From Apoda limacodes (taxonomy: Eukaryota; Arthropoda; Insecta; Lepidoptera; Limacodidae): DNA of 64,000 nt. The stretch lies in contig OX291557.1 of NCBI GenBank assembly GCA_946406115.1, forward strand, positions 3,008,501-3,072,500, given 5' to 3'. This document shows positions 11,494-24,294 of the stretch, one piece after another (position 1 is the stretch's first letter; each line of letters begins with the position of its first letter). The translations under genes were made by a program, and so were the position numbers. The notes beneath the pieces were generated by a model. The model searched no databases. It was not told the origin of the DNA and saw only the letters and a program-made list of their open reading frames with translations.

Positions 11494-11582
11494 TGCAAGC
11501 GTTCATAGGCTGCGGTGACCGCTTACCATTAGGCGGACCGCAAGCTTGTTTGCCACCTTAGTGGTATAAAAAAATAAAAAAA
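11494..11582 (+). mobile_element. Jockey-type LINE (family a) 3' tail fragment
   Basis: Matches the 3' UTR of the copy at 44150-45335: 'gcgttcataggctgcggtga', 'aggcggaccgcaagcttgtt' and 'taccattaggc', ending 'gtggtataaaaaa'. A-rich tail preserved. Confidence 0.85.
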
Positions 11583-11955
11583 CAACATGCGGTATTTTAT
11601 ATTCAATAAAATGATTCATCAGAGTATTAATAAACATTGGTACCAATTTGTATCCAGCGGCTATTTTGTATCCTTTGAGTTTATACCGGCAATATATTGC
11701 AATTACTGTGCGTTCCAGTTTGTTTTGAAAATTGAAATTATGCGCGTATATAGCGTGTAGCGTAATGGCATATGTCATAAACTAATGTTGTGTTGGTAAC
11801 ATATTAAGTAATTTCGGTATTATAAACTGTATCTACGTTTTTATAGATTTATTTTACACAAAGAAGTATAGTAAATTAACAGAAAGTTTTTTCAACAAAA
11901 GCTTTTATAATTTGTTAAAATAGGCATTACACAGACATTTTTTTTTGATCTTATT

Positions 11956-12407
11956 CATCATCATCATATCAGCCCATTGAAGTCCACTGCTCGACATAGG
12001 CCTCACCTGACTTTCTCCACAGCGTGCGACCCTGTGCCGCCTGTAACCAACGGCTCCCCGCTACTTTTACAAGGTCATCCGTCCATCTAGCGGGGGGCCG
12101 TCCCACGCTGCGCTTTCCGGATCGTGGTCGCCACTCAAGAACCTTCTTCCCCCATCGGCCATCGGTTCTTCGAGCTATATGCCCTGCTCATTGCCACTTC
12201 AGCCTTGCGATTCGGCGAGTTATGTCGGCGACTTTAGTTCTCCTACGGATTTCCTCATTCCTGATTCGATCACGTAGGTAAACTTCGAGAATAGCCGTTT
12301 CCATCGCCCGCTGAGCGACCTTGAGCTTTCGTATAAGGCCCATAGTTAGCGGCCACGTCTCAGTGCCGTAAGTCATCACTGACAACACACACTGGTTGAA
12401 GACTTTA
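11956..12407 (-). mobile_element. RTE LINE, 5'-truncated, with 8-bp target-site duplication
   Basis: A minus-strand copy of the RTE 3' end. Its open block (12188-12388) reads MTYGTETWPLTMGLIRKLKVA, followed by the SVGRPPARW-type C-terminus in broken frame and an (atg)n tail at 11956-11968. 'atcttatt' occurs at 11948-11955 and again at 12408-12415, flanking the element exactly: a convincing target-site duplication showing insertion of a 452-bp truncated copy. Confidence 0.9.
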
Positions 12408-12415
12408 ATCTTATT

Positions 12416-15092
12416 ATCACAATATATTAATACCGATGTTAACTTGTAAGTAAATGTGCGGAATGCTGTGCAAGCGAGTTATGTAAGTAAATTTGTGACG
12501 AGATCTTTATGGTATATCTATTTATAGTTCAGCATTTGGACTCTAAGCTATAAAACATTATAATTGGACTATTGCTTGTTGTTTCATCCGATTTTTAATA
12601 ATATTCGAAATTGGACATATATAAGGTATTTTGTAGTTGTTTACATAAATGATCTCTGTAGTCTTAAGCTAGATCAAGGTACGTCTTGTACTACGCTGAC
12701 GACACGTAGGTATTCCAGCTTGCACAACATGGTTTCAATTTAATTACAGGTGGCTTCAGCTTAATTTACTAACACTAAATTTAGATAAGACAAATTATAT
12801 AAGGTTTTCAATGCGCAAATCTTTTTTAATCATAATATGTTCTTATGATACATTAAGTTAAAAAAATATTTTTACTTATTGTTTCGTTTCAAAGGTCAAT
12901 TTTCATCTGTTTTCTTAAACTTTTTATTTAAAAATTATAAGAAAATATATCTGAATCCATCATTAGAAGCCCTTTCATTTGATATGTCACACGAAAAAGT
13001 TTTGTTATAATTTTTTTAATTTTCTAAAAGTAATACCCATATTTAAGAATTATTATTAATGCTTCACACCTGTAGTCACACAGTAATTCATACCTGTACC
13101 AAATTTAAACTAAATCAGTTCAGTAGATTCGGAGCAAATTGGCTGTGGCAGATGAACAGACAAACACACGAGTGATTTATAAATAAGGGTTTCGTTTTTT
13201 CATTCGGATTACGGAATCCTAAAAACGAAGTAAAAAAGAGAAAAAACATATCTTTACTGTGTAAATAGAATGAAAACAAGAGAAAGGCTTACCTCAGTTA
13301 CCTACCTAGCAATATTTAAATATATTTTTTACCCAGAGGTAAAATTACCGATAATAAATCACACAGGGTGTGTGGGTGGATATGCTCTACAGTCTACACT
13401 ACACTATATCGTATTAAAAGGTCTCAGTGCGGAGGCCTGAAGATCGAAGATTGTCCTGATGAATGCATGCGGCTGGCGGGTGCTTTGACTTATTTCTACA
13501 TGTGTGCGACACCCACGTTTAGAGATCTGTGCAATTTGTTTTATGTAAGAACTTAGCGTTTGTCCCCACCGCCACTCGGGGAGCAGTAAGCTATTGATAT
13601 AATGAGACGGTAAGCGAGATGCAGCCGGAAAAATGTTGTTATGAGCATACCTACTGTAGGTCGTTTAATCAGGAAAGTTACTAAACAAAGGCCCAAGTGA
13701 TTGAGTAAAATATAATTTTAAATAATTCTCGGACATCTTCAACAATTCGTATTATAATTAAGTAAACGTATGTTTTGAAGATTAGGTATCTTCATCCCAC
13801 CAACCTACAAACGTTTACTGCTGGGCTTAGGCCTCACGTAACATTCATCACAGCAGCGTTCAGCTCTGTGGAGCCTGTACAAAGAATACCTATACACTTT
13901 TCGAAAGGGTTGAAGTTGAAAGTGATACAAATCAGTTTTTCCGATTATATTAATAAATATTTGGTATTTAAAACAGCAAAAATTAGGCATTACTTGTTTT
14001 TTCTTGTGTTACACTGTGGCACCAATATACAAGCGCTAAAGTTGAAGGCTCAAATTACAATTTGTGCCTCCATGTAACGGATAATGAGCTCGTTTCATGT
14101 GTTCCTTACCAATTTACCAAAACGAAACACTTACAAGAATCGCTTCAATGTCGATGTCGATTCTTTAAAAACTATTACGCTAAAGTAGACATTTTTTTTT
14201 AAATATCATAAAATCAATACCATTTAAAAACACACAAAAAAATAAGCCCTACGCACGCACATATAGCTAAAGCTAAGTGTTTTCCTCTCTTTAAAGTCGA
14301 ATGCCAAAGATTTGTTGCAAAAGATACGAGACAATTATTTTTGGCTATCATTTAAAACGTCGTCTAATCAAAAAGGTTTCCGTCAGCTCCAAAATGGATT
14401 TTGTCAGAAAACAAAGCAAATTGAGATGCTTCTATTGGTCAACAAAATAATGAAACTGATCAGCAAGTAATGTGATATTGGGTAGCCTTAAAATTGCTGT
14501 CATAGAAAATTAACTAAGCCTGCCGCAATATTAGTAACCAAGCAGCAAATTGTGAAGTAGATTATATTAAATTGTGGCAGGCTGTAAAATTAATTTTGTT
14601 TTGCTAATCATACCTACAGAAGCGATTTGATTATGGCACTCTGAACTCATTGATAAATTGTAATCGATTACGACTTCGCTGTATTTCTGGTCCAAATTTT
14701 ACCAACAACTTATGTACGTACAAAACACTTCTGGTCCAAGTCCCGACTCGTATTTTAACATTTTTTTGTTTTACTCATTCATTAGTCAGACTTGGAAATA
14801 TGTTGCCTTTTAAATGAATTATTCCCTGTCATACCCGTACGATTTCTGTGTTTATTATCGCACAAGCGCTCTCACAACTTCTCTTTGAACACTTAAAGGT
14901 ATACAACACTGTACACTGTAAGCATAAACACCTATATAATTTCTTTACTTTTTACCACTTCATTTTACTTAACTGGTTTTTTTTTTGTATTTCAATTTCA
15001 AAAATTATTAGTAAATTCGAGTTCCTTTTCTCAATTATTTCTTTGCTTTTTACGTGTATTTTTAGGCGAAAGAATAAGTTATATTTATATAA
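12416..15092. other. No gene recognised
   Basis: AT-rich intron-like DNA apart from the SINE-like piece at 13080. A 13-bp inverted pair ('agcctgcc.caat') at 14517-14529 and 14571-14583 is the only further structure noted. Confidence 0.6.
13080..13225 (+). repeat. SINE-like 'ggttccgt' repeat, 3' part
   Basis: Contains the family's internal 'accaaatttaaactaaatca', a 'gacagacaaacaca'-type stretch and a terminal 'acggaatcctaaaaac'. Degraded copy. Confidence 0.45.
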
Positions 15093-15112
15093 AATGTATA
15101 TATATATATATA

Positions 15113-15156
<44 letters not shown>

Positions 15157-15175
15157 ATATATAGTTATATATATT
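15093..15175. repeat. (TA)n-rich array
   Basis: About 80 bp of near-pure TA dinucleotides interrupted by 'ataactata', 'tgttg' and 'atagtta', able to fold back on itself. Confidence 0.9.
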
Positions 15176-15574
15176 ACCATTGATTTTTAAATTGCTAAAC
15201 CACGTTTTAAAATTTTCATCGAGATTGTTTAGCTGGAGCCTAACTGCATGCAACATTCAAACAATATGCATGATAACATGTTTTAGAATTACGATGTTAA
15301 GCCAACGACACGTTTTCCACGTGACTAATACACATTTAACTCTCTATCTCAAAAACAACTAAACCGATTTTGATGAAACTTGCACTGGTCCCTAAGTTGG
15401 ACTATACCGTACAACTAAAAAATATTTTTTGAATGCGCGGACATATATACATACACCTATAAAATTCGGCACAAACGTTTAGAGGCTGGTATAGACTTAC
15501 ATATACAAAAACTGTGCAATTCTGACAATATTACATACATATGGGTCAAATTGACGTTTGGAGTCGGCTAAAAA

Positions 15575-15815
15575 ATAAAAACCGGCCAAGGTGAGACGGG
15601 CCCCAGCCATTTACTAGCATAAAACACCGTTACAGCGCCATTTATATATTATTAAGCGAAATAGTAACACATTCAGTAATTCGGTCAGTAATTGGATGGG
15701 TGACCGCTTAGCGGCACACTTTTTTTTTTGTTTTGGGATTGTAAATTACGTAAATGGTGGTAGATACGGAACCCTGGGTGCGCGAGTCCATTTGGTGCAC
15801 TTGGCCGGTTTTTAT
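15575..15815. repeat. Pair of SINE-like heads in inverted orientation
   Basis: 'ataaaaaccggccaag' at 15575-15590 is matched perfectly by its reverse complement at 15800-15815. The right copy continues inward as a recognisable minus-strand head (through 'gcgcgag' to 'acggaaccct'); the left diverges after 'ggccaag'. Confidence 0.7.
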
Positions 15816-16084
15816 ATGGACGTACGGTATCCTAATCAAATCTTAACAAAAACCAAATGTAACCTATAGCTTAAAATGTAGTCCCTAAAATAGACATTGC
15901 GTTCTTATCTTTGGGCAGTGCTTGGGATATGTAATATTTTTTAATTAAAACGTATATTATGTAAATTATGTTATTATATTATGTTATTATTCAATATGAA
16001 GGAAAAAAAAGATTAACTATAAATAAAAAAAAATAATGGAAGAATTAAGGTAAGCGAAATTTATAACGAAAGTCCATACTTTAT

Positions 16085-16260
16085 CAATCTTTACTAGCTG
16101 TGCCTGCGACTTCATTTGCGAGGGCCTCATTTACGTGGGAATCAGTAAAAGTTAAGTGAAGTATAAAGTCTCTATGTACCTAAACTAGGTTTTCCAAAGT
16201 CGGTTTTATTTCTCCGAAATCTAAACTTGAAAATTAGGTATATTTTATATTTTAACAGCA
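16085..16260 (-). mobile_element. Helitron-like 3'-end fragment
   Basis: 'ttactagctgtgcctgcgac' at 16093 is the minus-strand form of the element's 'gcgggcaaaagctagt' 3' end, followed by the expected 'ttcatttgcgagg'. Confidence 0.5.
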
Positions 16261-16866
16261 CGGGTTTACATATTTTGTGTTTTTTATACACTCAATATTT
16301 TATTCCTATTTTGGTAGGTTGCAAAATATAGATTAGAGAGAGAAAATTACTGAAAACCTCAGATACTTTAACAGATAATTACTTTAATTTTTGTTATTTC
16401 TTTAGCTGTCCTTTGGTCTACCCAGCTTGGATAGATGTCTAGTGTTAGCGCAATGGACAGGTGAATTTTTAATGCTCTAAGCTGGAATATTATTTGTCAA
16501 GTATTATTATTGTAATGATTCATACTGACCATGGCGGAGTGCACAATACTTGTCAAATTCAATGGTTGTAGTTTGTTGTAAACCCTTGCACGGTGCAACT
16601 AATCAAACCCTGGACCTGAGCAGAACGAATAAAACAATGACCTGCCGTCTGCCCTTGGAACTGAACGTTAAGCCACAGTACAAACATTAACAGTGGGTAG
16701 GTAACACATCTCGAAAATTCTTATATACGGTTTTTAAATGATCTGTAGGTCAAAATAACAACAAATGCAATAATTGGATATTTCACAACTTTCCTAACAC
16801 GTCATTGTAAAAGATCTACATGAATTAAAAATATCAGTGAATGTATTTTTTTTATAAAAGTAAAAA

Positions 16867-16950
16867 CTTTGTGCTTACTAGCTACACCTTTGTGCTTACT
16901 AGCTACACCTTTGTGCTTACTAGCTACACCTTTGTACTTACTAGCTACAC
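16867..16950. repeat. 21-bp tandem repeat, four copies
   Basis: Four head-to-tail copies of a 21-bp unit starting 'ctttgtgcttactagctaca'; only one substitution (g to a) is seen, in the fourth copy. Confidence 0.95.
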
Positions 16951-19266
16951 CTTTGACCTGCGCCTTAAGAACCAAGCAAAAAAGTTCCGTCTTTTGTCAT
17001 CACGGTGGTAGTTTTAAATTATCATTATAATTTATATGGAGTGCAAATGTAGGTTATGATAATTTATGTACTAACAACTGCGTTTACGTACGTGCTGTTT
17101 TAACAAATTGCAAAGCCGATTAGTGCGAAGAAATTTCAACATTACAAAACCTCGAGATGGTTTATGTATTCTTAGTACATAAATCTTATTAACACATAGT
17201 CCATAATAGAATCAAATAACATATAATATACAAAAACATAACATAGAATGTTACAAAGTGTACAAAAACGTATAGAATCTTTTAATGTTTACAAAGTTGG
17301 GATTTCTATTTTTTCAAGTCAACAATATCGTTAGGCAGTTCATACTTAATAGTTTGGTTGGAGGTGGACTCAGGTCTCACTCTTACAATTATACATTAAA
17401 TATTTATAAATTCTAAAATTTTAAATAACTAATTGTTTGTGCACTGTGGTAAAACTAAACTTGTAACTTATGACCATAGTAAAGCTCCCAGAAGGCTCTG
17501 CATTTGTTTCCACATTAGTCTAGGATGTTAAAGAAGCTATTAAATAAATGTTTTACGACAAAACGAGTTGAAAAGATGCACGAAACGAATATATACCTAC
17601 TTACATACAAGTCGATTAAGTTACTTATTCACGTTGAAGGTTATATTCTTTATAAATTTATTTTATGATGATAGGTAGAAGTTATGAATTCAATTTTTAG
17701 GGTTCCGTTAAAAAAGGCTAAAAAAAATCTTTAAGGTTTCACGTGCGTGTGTCGGACACAGACAGTACATTATCGTGACAACACCCAAAATTATGAACTT
17801 GAAATTTGGGGCATTTATAAAACATAATCATCGTAACTCTCTCAGACTGAGGAGCTCGTATAGCTCAGTTACATTCGTCTATCTAAAAAGTTACTAATGC
17901 GAAGTTAAATAACGTGGGAGGTGGTTAATCCATGGGGGTGACCGTTCTATTGGGTAATTTTTCAAACCTCTGTGCTTTGTCATAATATGTCGTATGAAAG
18001 CCTTACTTACTTCACTTCTCACTACATATACAACATCCGCATGAAAAATTTGGGCCAGCAGAACGGCGGACATAAGTAGAGACATCGGACAACATACCTA
18101 CATAATTTAAATCATATTTTCAGAAAAAAAAAACAAAATTATGGCAGTTAAATTTCAAATATTAAATCAAAAGAAAGTAAAGTTTCATTGCAAAATTTTA
18201 TTTGCACGTTCTAAAACAATTTCTAATATGTGGCAGGTAGTTTTTGTTTTTATTTAATTTTTCCAACATCCGACTCAGAGTACCTAATGCGAAAGAAATT
18301 TTCCAAAATTTAAATATCTCTTAGGTAATCAAACTCCGAGAACACAAAATGAATCACAAGCTGGGATTGGAGTTGTAAAATGGCGCCGTTTTGGCGGGAA
18401 ACGTACATCTTTACGGTCGGACGTTATCTTTCAGTGACGCGAAAGCAAATGGCATTATTAAACGAAGTTATTGCTACATCCGAACATTTATTGCAACATG
18501 TAAGACAATGTCGAAGTGTTTTGTGACCTGTTATGGGCGGTGGGCCTGGCCTGTTGCATAAAATAGGATGCGACAAAAAGATTAAAAAACTGATCGTGCT
18601 AACCTATGCTTCTCCATGTGAACGTAGTAAGCGTGACTCGTCTGGTATTTCCTAAATATACTTAGTATAGTAATTACTTTGTCAATGTTACCCACATAGG
18701 TCAAAAAGTTTGGTTTTTATTGAAGTGAAAATTTCTTTAGCAGCGTTGTGCACTTTTTTTGTGATGGGTAAAAGATTTAAACTCGCGTCAGGACACGTGA
18801 CGTGATCGAAAAATGGTAAGACGGAGGTAGAGTAGGAGAGGTAGTATCCCTCTCTCTTTCTACCGTGCGGCGAAAGTTCTGAAGTGTTAAATTTTTAATG
18901 TAATATATATTGTCATGTTTGCGTACGATATCGCAATAAATGAATATTGTATTTTACCTCATAAATGATAGTAATTTTATACTGATAATTAAAGCAATTC
19001 GTGCAAAATTATTCCCTAACCATTCCAAAATATCAAAAATGCACAACGTTAATATTCCAGTTTTCACTTCTGCCAGCATTACCGGAGTGTTTTTTCTGTA
19101 GTATTATCCATTTCTATCTTATTCAAAAAAAGTTTTGTTTTATCTTTACTACCTAACGGAACATCGAAATTTAACTAATTTAGGAATTGGATTAGGTGAG
19201 GGGATGAAATGATGATTTCCCACGAGAATAGGTTTCACGGATAAAACCACGGGGCAACGTAGTGAC
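16951..19266. other. No gene recognised
   Basis: AT-rich; a 'gggttccgttaaaaaaggct' SINE-like trace near 17699. Short open frames have no recognisable content. Confidence 0.6.
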
Positions 19267-20350
19267 TTTTTTTATACCACTAAGGTGTCAAACAAGCTTG
19301 CGGTCCGCCTGATGATAGCCGGTCACCGCAGCCTATGGACGCTTGCAACACCAGAGGCATCACCCGCCCGTTGCCGACTCTTCAAAAATCTAATAACTTC
19401 TTTCTTGAAGAACCCCATGTTATAGCCCTTAGAGAATATCTTTGCAGGGAGCTCATTCTACCACAACATAAGCGTTCGCGGCAGGAAGTTTCTCTGAAAT
19501 CGCAATGTACGTGACGATTTATTAACTTTTGGTCCTAGGGCGTCGGTATGTATGTATCACTTTCCACCCGCTATTTAGAATGAAAAAGTAGATTGTTAAC
19601 TTAGGGATGAAATGGGCCTTTTTACCCGGATTGAACACTCTACTTTTTATTTCGAATATGAGGAAAGTAAACTGAAGCCAAAAATATCCATGCTATCAGA
19701 GCAACTACCGTCAACTAGGGCTCGTATGCGTCTGCCGGACAAAAAGTTGCACCCATTTACACAAACCCTCGGGTATCCGTAAGATCGCACCTTCGATAAA
19801 AGACCCCGGTGCCTGACCCAATCCTTAGCTATGTCAAGGCTACATGCCAATGCCTCCCTCTGACTATTAATGGCTAGTGCCCATCGGTGTTAGAAATACA
19901 CTAGAAGGTCACCAGTCGACCGACCGTGGCGAAAGCCATATTGACGGTCACTGACCAGGTCATGTTATTCTAGGTATCTTAGAAGCTGTGTGTTGATCAC
20001 ACGCTCTATCAGCTTGGAGAGGTACCCTCCCCTAGCGATAGGCCTATAATTCGATGGATCTGATCTATCGCCCTGTTTGGTCATCGGGTGCACATTCGCA
20101 GGCTTCCATAAAGACAGAAGGTATGGTGGGAAAGCACGAAGAGGCGCGTGAGTACAGGACATAATTCAGGAGCACACTGCTTAAGCACCACTGCTGGTAT
20201 ACCGTCTGGCCCACTCGACTTATGAACGTCTAGAGAAAGCAACGCCTGCCGGACCTCCCTCTGTGTTATGGAGATTTCCGGCATGGTCATACCGCACTAC
20301 GGTATAGTAGGTGGTACAGCACCTTCATCGTTTATATTCGAGTTAGAGGC
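19267..20350 (-). mobile_element. Jockey-type LINE (family a), internally deleted
   Basis: Reading on the minus strand from 20350: RT entry motifs VRQALLSLDVHKSSGPDGIPA and DPSNYRPIARGGYLSKLIERV, then an RT palm segment (SLDIAKDW, FLSGRRIRALVDGS at 19847-19680), then a jump to the C-terminus and 3' UTR ('gcaagcttgtttgacaccttagtggtataaaa' region, 19267-19510). The segment holding the catalytic YADD motif and the thumb is missing. Unrelated AT-rich sequence lies at about 19555-19660 between the two parts. Several frameshifts; not functional. Confidence 0.85.
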
Positions 20351-20377
20351 AGTTATTAAAATAAGATCAATAATTCT

Positions 20378-20440
20378 CGCACTACGGAACCCTGAGTAAA
20401 TACGTATACGACATGCACTTGGCTGGTCTTATTTTTCCAT
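20378..20440 (-). repeat. SINE-like 'ggttccgt' head fragment
   Basis: Minus-strand 'agccaagtgcatgtcgtata' to 'gggttccgtagtgc'. Abuts the 5' end of the LINE at 19267-20350. Confidence 0.55.
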
Positions 20441-20984
20441 TATTTTTCTCATATAATTTTATTTACTTTTTCTTTCATTTTATCGGAGCGAGCTGTCCTG
20501 AGTCTGTGGTGTACCGATCCACTTAGCAGTACGCCCCAGGCGCTACAGGGTTGCCACTCTCAGCTACTTATCCTTAAAACAAAACCCTTGTACAGCTCGG
20601 AGCTAACCCTAGCATTACTCATGTCACGTAACTTCTTGGAACAGTATACAGTTACTGAAATAGGTTGCACTTGCACTATGAAATGTAAGTTGAATAAAAA
20701 TCTATTACATAGGTATATATACTTGAATAATATATAGATATACACTTATATACGCTGGAACCCGAGTTCTGACGGAATTCCCTAAAGGGTGATATAGGGA
20801 AGGAAAGTTAATATAAGAATTCCGATATTTTTGTGTAGAGACTTGGAATTCTGTATATAGGTTCCTGTTATAACGTAGGCGAGCATTAACACTGGATTTA
20901 GCAAAATTCATCCTCTAATCGGGTAAATTGGGGGTTAAGATATATGAAATATGGAAATCTGTCATTTTTTAAAGCTTAATTTAA

Positions 20985-21315
20985 AAAACAAGACTCTTTA
21001 CCACAAGAACGCTTAGACGTATTAAGTTAAAATTAATATCAAATACTAATAAGGTTATTTATTAAACAACTACAAATTAATCAAAACCTATGAGTTACTT
21101 CCCGTTGATCTAGAATCACGAAATTTGGCAAGAAGCAGTGCCATGCATACATAAAGTAAAAAATCTTAATTGCAGTTGGTAAACCGCGACCTATGTCGAA
21201 GTATTGGGACAACAGTTGTCCAACGGCAAAATTAAGTATGTCCCTCAATACAGTTTAAATTTTACGAAACACCCTGTGCGCGAGTTCGACTCGCACTTGA
21301 CCGGTTTTGTGATCT
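20985..21315 (-). repeat. SINE-like 'ggttccgt' repeat
   Basis: Minus-strand head 'ggtcaagtgcgagtcgaact' at about 21285-21306 plus internal parts shared with 28243-29060 ('cgtgattctagatcaacggg', 'aatttcgtgattctagatc'). Confidence 0.6.
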
Positions 21316-21672
21316 TTTTAAGAATCAATAACATTTCCTACTCAATTACATACCATACATGTATTATAATTAATACATTTAAACCTATATTTCATTCGCT
21401 TCGCCCTAATTACGAGTATAAGTGAATTTTAATTGTAACCGTTTTGATTTTAATATTTCTTACGTGCCTATCTATCTCCTTAAAAATTATTTGCTTGTAG
21501 AATTTAGGCTTTATAAAATCCGATCCGCAACAGTGGTGCGTGGGTTTTTGACGCAATGTATTCAAAACAAGTTTTTCCCATTTCCTCTTACAAAACCCTT
21601 TTTTCCCTTTACAAAAACACTTCACTTAATTCTATTATATTTTCCGAAGATAAAATAATACCTACATATAAC

Positions 21673-21673
21673 G

Positions 21674-21704
<31 letters not shown>
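21673..21704. repeat. (TA)n microsatellite
   Basis: Uninterrupted TA repeat of about 15 units. Confidence 0.95.
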
Positions 21705-21707
<3 letters not shown>

Positions 21708-21714
21708 TCGGTGT

Positions 21715-21915
21715 AGGATTTCAACTGCAACTCCTCAATTATAGAAAGAAAAACCGACTCACACTTGACATTCTTCAAGTAGCCTTTGTCCTTTCCCGGG
21801 AACCAAAATGTCTTCATGCCAAATTTTATAATAATCGGTACAGCGGTTTAAGCGTGAGCAGCGACAGACAGACAAACAGACTTACTTTTGCATTTATTGT
21901 ATTTATATATGGATA
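21715..21915 (-). mobile_element. Helitron-like repeat, inverted 5' half
   Basis: Minus-strand reading gives the head 'aatgcaaaagtaagtctgtt', 'gtctgtcgctgctcacgctt', 'aaaccgctgtaccgattatt' and 'aatttggcatgaagac', the order seen in the + copies at 46663 and 56290. Confidence 0.6.
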
Positions 21916-21916
21916 T

Positions 21917-21990
21917 AAATCGTCGTCATCGTTTTAGCCGGGGAAGTCATCCACTGCTGAACATATGTCTCCACAACGGCCGACTGACTA
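21917..21990 (-). mobile_element. RTE-type LINE 3' end fragment
   Basis: 'gtcgtcatcgttttagccgg' followed by 'tccactgctgaacatatgtc' is the inverted form of a LINE 3' end with a trinucleotide tail. Very short and degraded. Confidence 0.5.
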
Positions 21991-22852
21991 CATTACTACT
22001 GAATTGACTACATTAATATAGGACCAACATTGTAAATAAAAAAAAAAAAGATTTTGCAAATCCGTCTGTCGGACGCAGTTATTCCCGACCATACATAAAA
22101 AAAAATATATAAACATCCGAATTAAGAATCTCTTCTCTTTCTTTGAAGTAGGTTAAAAATCTGTCGCCTTTTTAAAAATTTTTTTTTTTTAATTTCGCCA
22201 ATATTAACTGCATTACCACAGCCATTTATCACGATTCCTGCAAGAACTCTTTACTTTATCGAGATAACTGACACATTGAGTAACTCCCGCTGATACGAGC
22301 GAAACATTGATCAGTCGATACTTGTAAATATTCCAATCGATATCCGCCATCACTGCACTGCACTGAGCCCCCTAATTTATCGAAGCGGAAATTTTAAAGT
22401 GCTCATTATTATGGTAGATACATTACTAAAGCCTTTTTTATTTAATTCAATACAAATATAGTATTTAAAGTTTTTTCACATTTATATTTTTATTTTTTGA
22501 AAAAAGGGAGAAAGACTGTCAAATAAGAAACAGAAACCTATCACAGTATCTCCATTGCAAATCATGTAAACATATTTTGGAATTCCATAGCTATGGGAAT
22601 TTGGTTAATGTCGTCATAACAAAACTTTTACTTAAGTTAATAACTAAGGTAAATAAATATTAACGAATCAAGTACAGATTTTTTTGAATTGTAAAAAACT
22701 ACAAAAACAATTAGGTACAGTAGAAGATAAGATAGATATAATAATACCCCCTTAATGTCAAAAATATTTACTTAACAATTGTCGTGTAATTCGCCCAATC
22801 ACATCCCTTAAAATAGAAATATAGATTTTCCCATTAGAGATAAGTATATTTT

Positions 22853-23500
22853 TTTTATACCACTAAGGTGGCAAACTAGCGCACGGTCCTGATGGTAAGT
22901 GGTCACCGTGGCCTATGGACGCTTGCTACACCTGGGGTATCACTCGCGCGTTGCCGACCCTTCAAAAATCCAATAACTTCTTTCTTGAAAAACCCCATAC
23001 TGTAGTCCTTAGAGAAAACCTTGGCAGAGAGCTCATTCCACAACCCAAGCGTTCGCGGGAGGAAGTTTCTCTGAAACCGCACTGTACGTGACCATTTCGG
23101 TTCCAAAGTATGAGAATGAATTCCCTGCCTATAGCGAGCGGTGCGATGGTAGAAAGTAACCGTGGGCATCATTTCGAACAATTCCTCAGAACACATCCCA
23201 TTGTACAAGCGGTAGAACACACACAGGGAGGCAAAATCTCTCCTCAGACTTAAGGGTTCGATACGGCAAGTGAGTTAGACAATTCTCACAGCCCGTCGTT
23301 GAACCGAGTCAAAAGGTCCAAGCTGGTATCCGGGTGCACCTGCCCAGAGATGGCAGCAGTGCTCCATATGGGGCCGAACTTGCGACTTGTAAAGCAGCAA
23401 CCTCTGCCCCGACGTGAAGTACTGCTTCGCTCTGTTGAGTACACCTAGTTTTTTGGACGTTTTGGAACTGAACATCACTGGAGATGTCAACACCAAGAAT
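22853..23500 (-). mobile_element. Jockey-type LINE (family a), 5'-truncated
   Basis: Minus strand: SKKLGVLNRAKQYFTSGQRL, LLYKSQVRPHMEHCCHLWAG, then in another frame CVFYRLYNGMCSEELFEMMP, HRTARYRQGIHSHTLEP and LPRTLGLWNELSAKVFSKDY, ending in the 3' UTR and an A-rich tail at 22853. Homology stops near 23500 in the region coding GVDISS. A single frameshift separates the two blocks near 23230-23275. Confidence 0.9.
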
Positions 23501-24294
23501 CCCAATTCACTTGCTTCCAATAAACAAGGTATCATTATTTTGTTGCCAAAAAATCGTTTTTCCTTCCTTTGTTCGACAAGGCAGTCATTAAGCGACTTAC
23601 CTACTTTAAATATACGAAATAATATTAATTTAAATTGAGTTACGAGTAGCACATTATCGAATATTATACTTTGGTCTGTAAAATGCAATATAGTACATTT
23701 CATACTAAGTGCGGCAACGAGTTCCTAACGATGCTGACCCGAGCCGAAAGCGAAGGTTAACAGTCTGATCGAGTTTGAACGCAAACATGAACCTACTGTC
23801 CCATATGATCGAAACAAAACAAAAATATAAACTATCAAATATTAGGGTAATGAATGAGTTAATGTTATTCAGTATTAAATATCAACTGTGCTTGTTCTGA
23901 TAAAATAAGATTCAAGCTAAATTTAAAATCTTTTTAGTAAATTTAAATGTAATATACTTTTCTACTTTACTATCTATGCACTTTAAACTCATTCCAACAC
24001 ACTGTAATCACGAAGAAACATTATGTACAAATCCGCCCTATCTATTGAAACCGCACGAGCTCATAGCGAGCGCCCCTCTAGACAGCCGAGAGACCCTGTC
24101 AGGGTGGGATTTCGGCGATAGATAAATAGCTTTTATACTATATGTTCATGGTGTGTAGTATGTACTGCCGTAATGCCGGACTACTACGTTAAAATACAAT
24201 AAAATTATCTTCAGTTCAACCGACGTTTGCTTTTTATTATTACCTTACAGTTTGAAGAATTTCTGTACGTCTAAAGTAAAATTAAGTCAGGCAA

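Noticed and set aside
14848..15183. 111-codon + frame ending in I-Y-I-Y repeats
   Set aside because: It is mostly AT-rich low complexity and the (TA)n array.
23414..23638. Plus-strand frame overlapping the Jockey LINE
   Set aside because: Shadow of the minus-strand LINE coding sequence.
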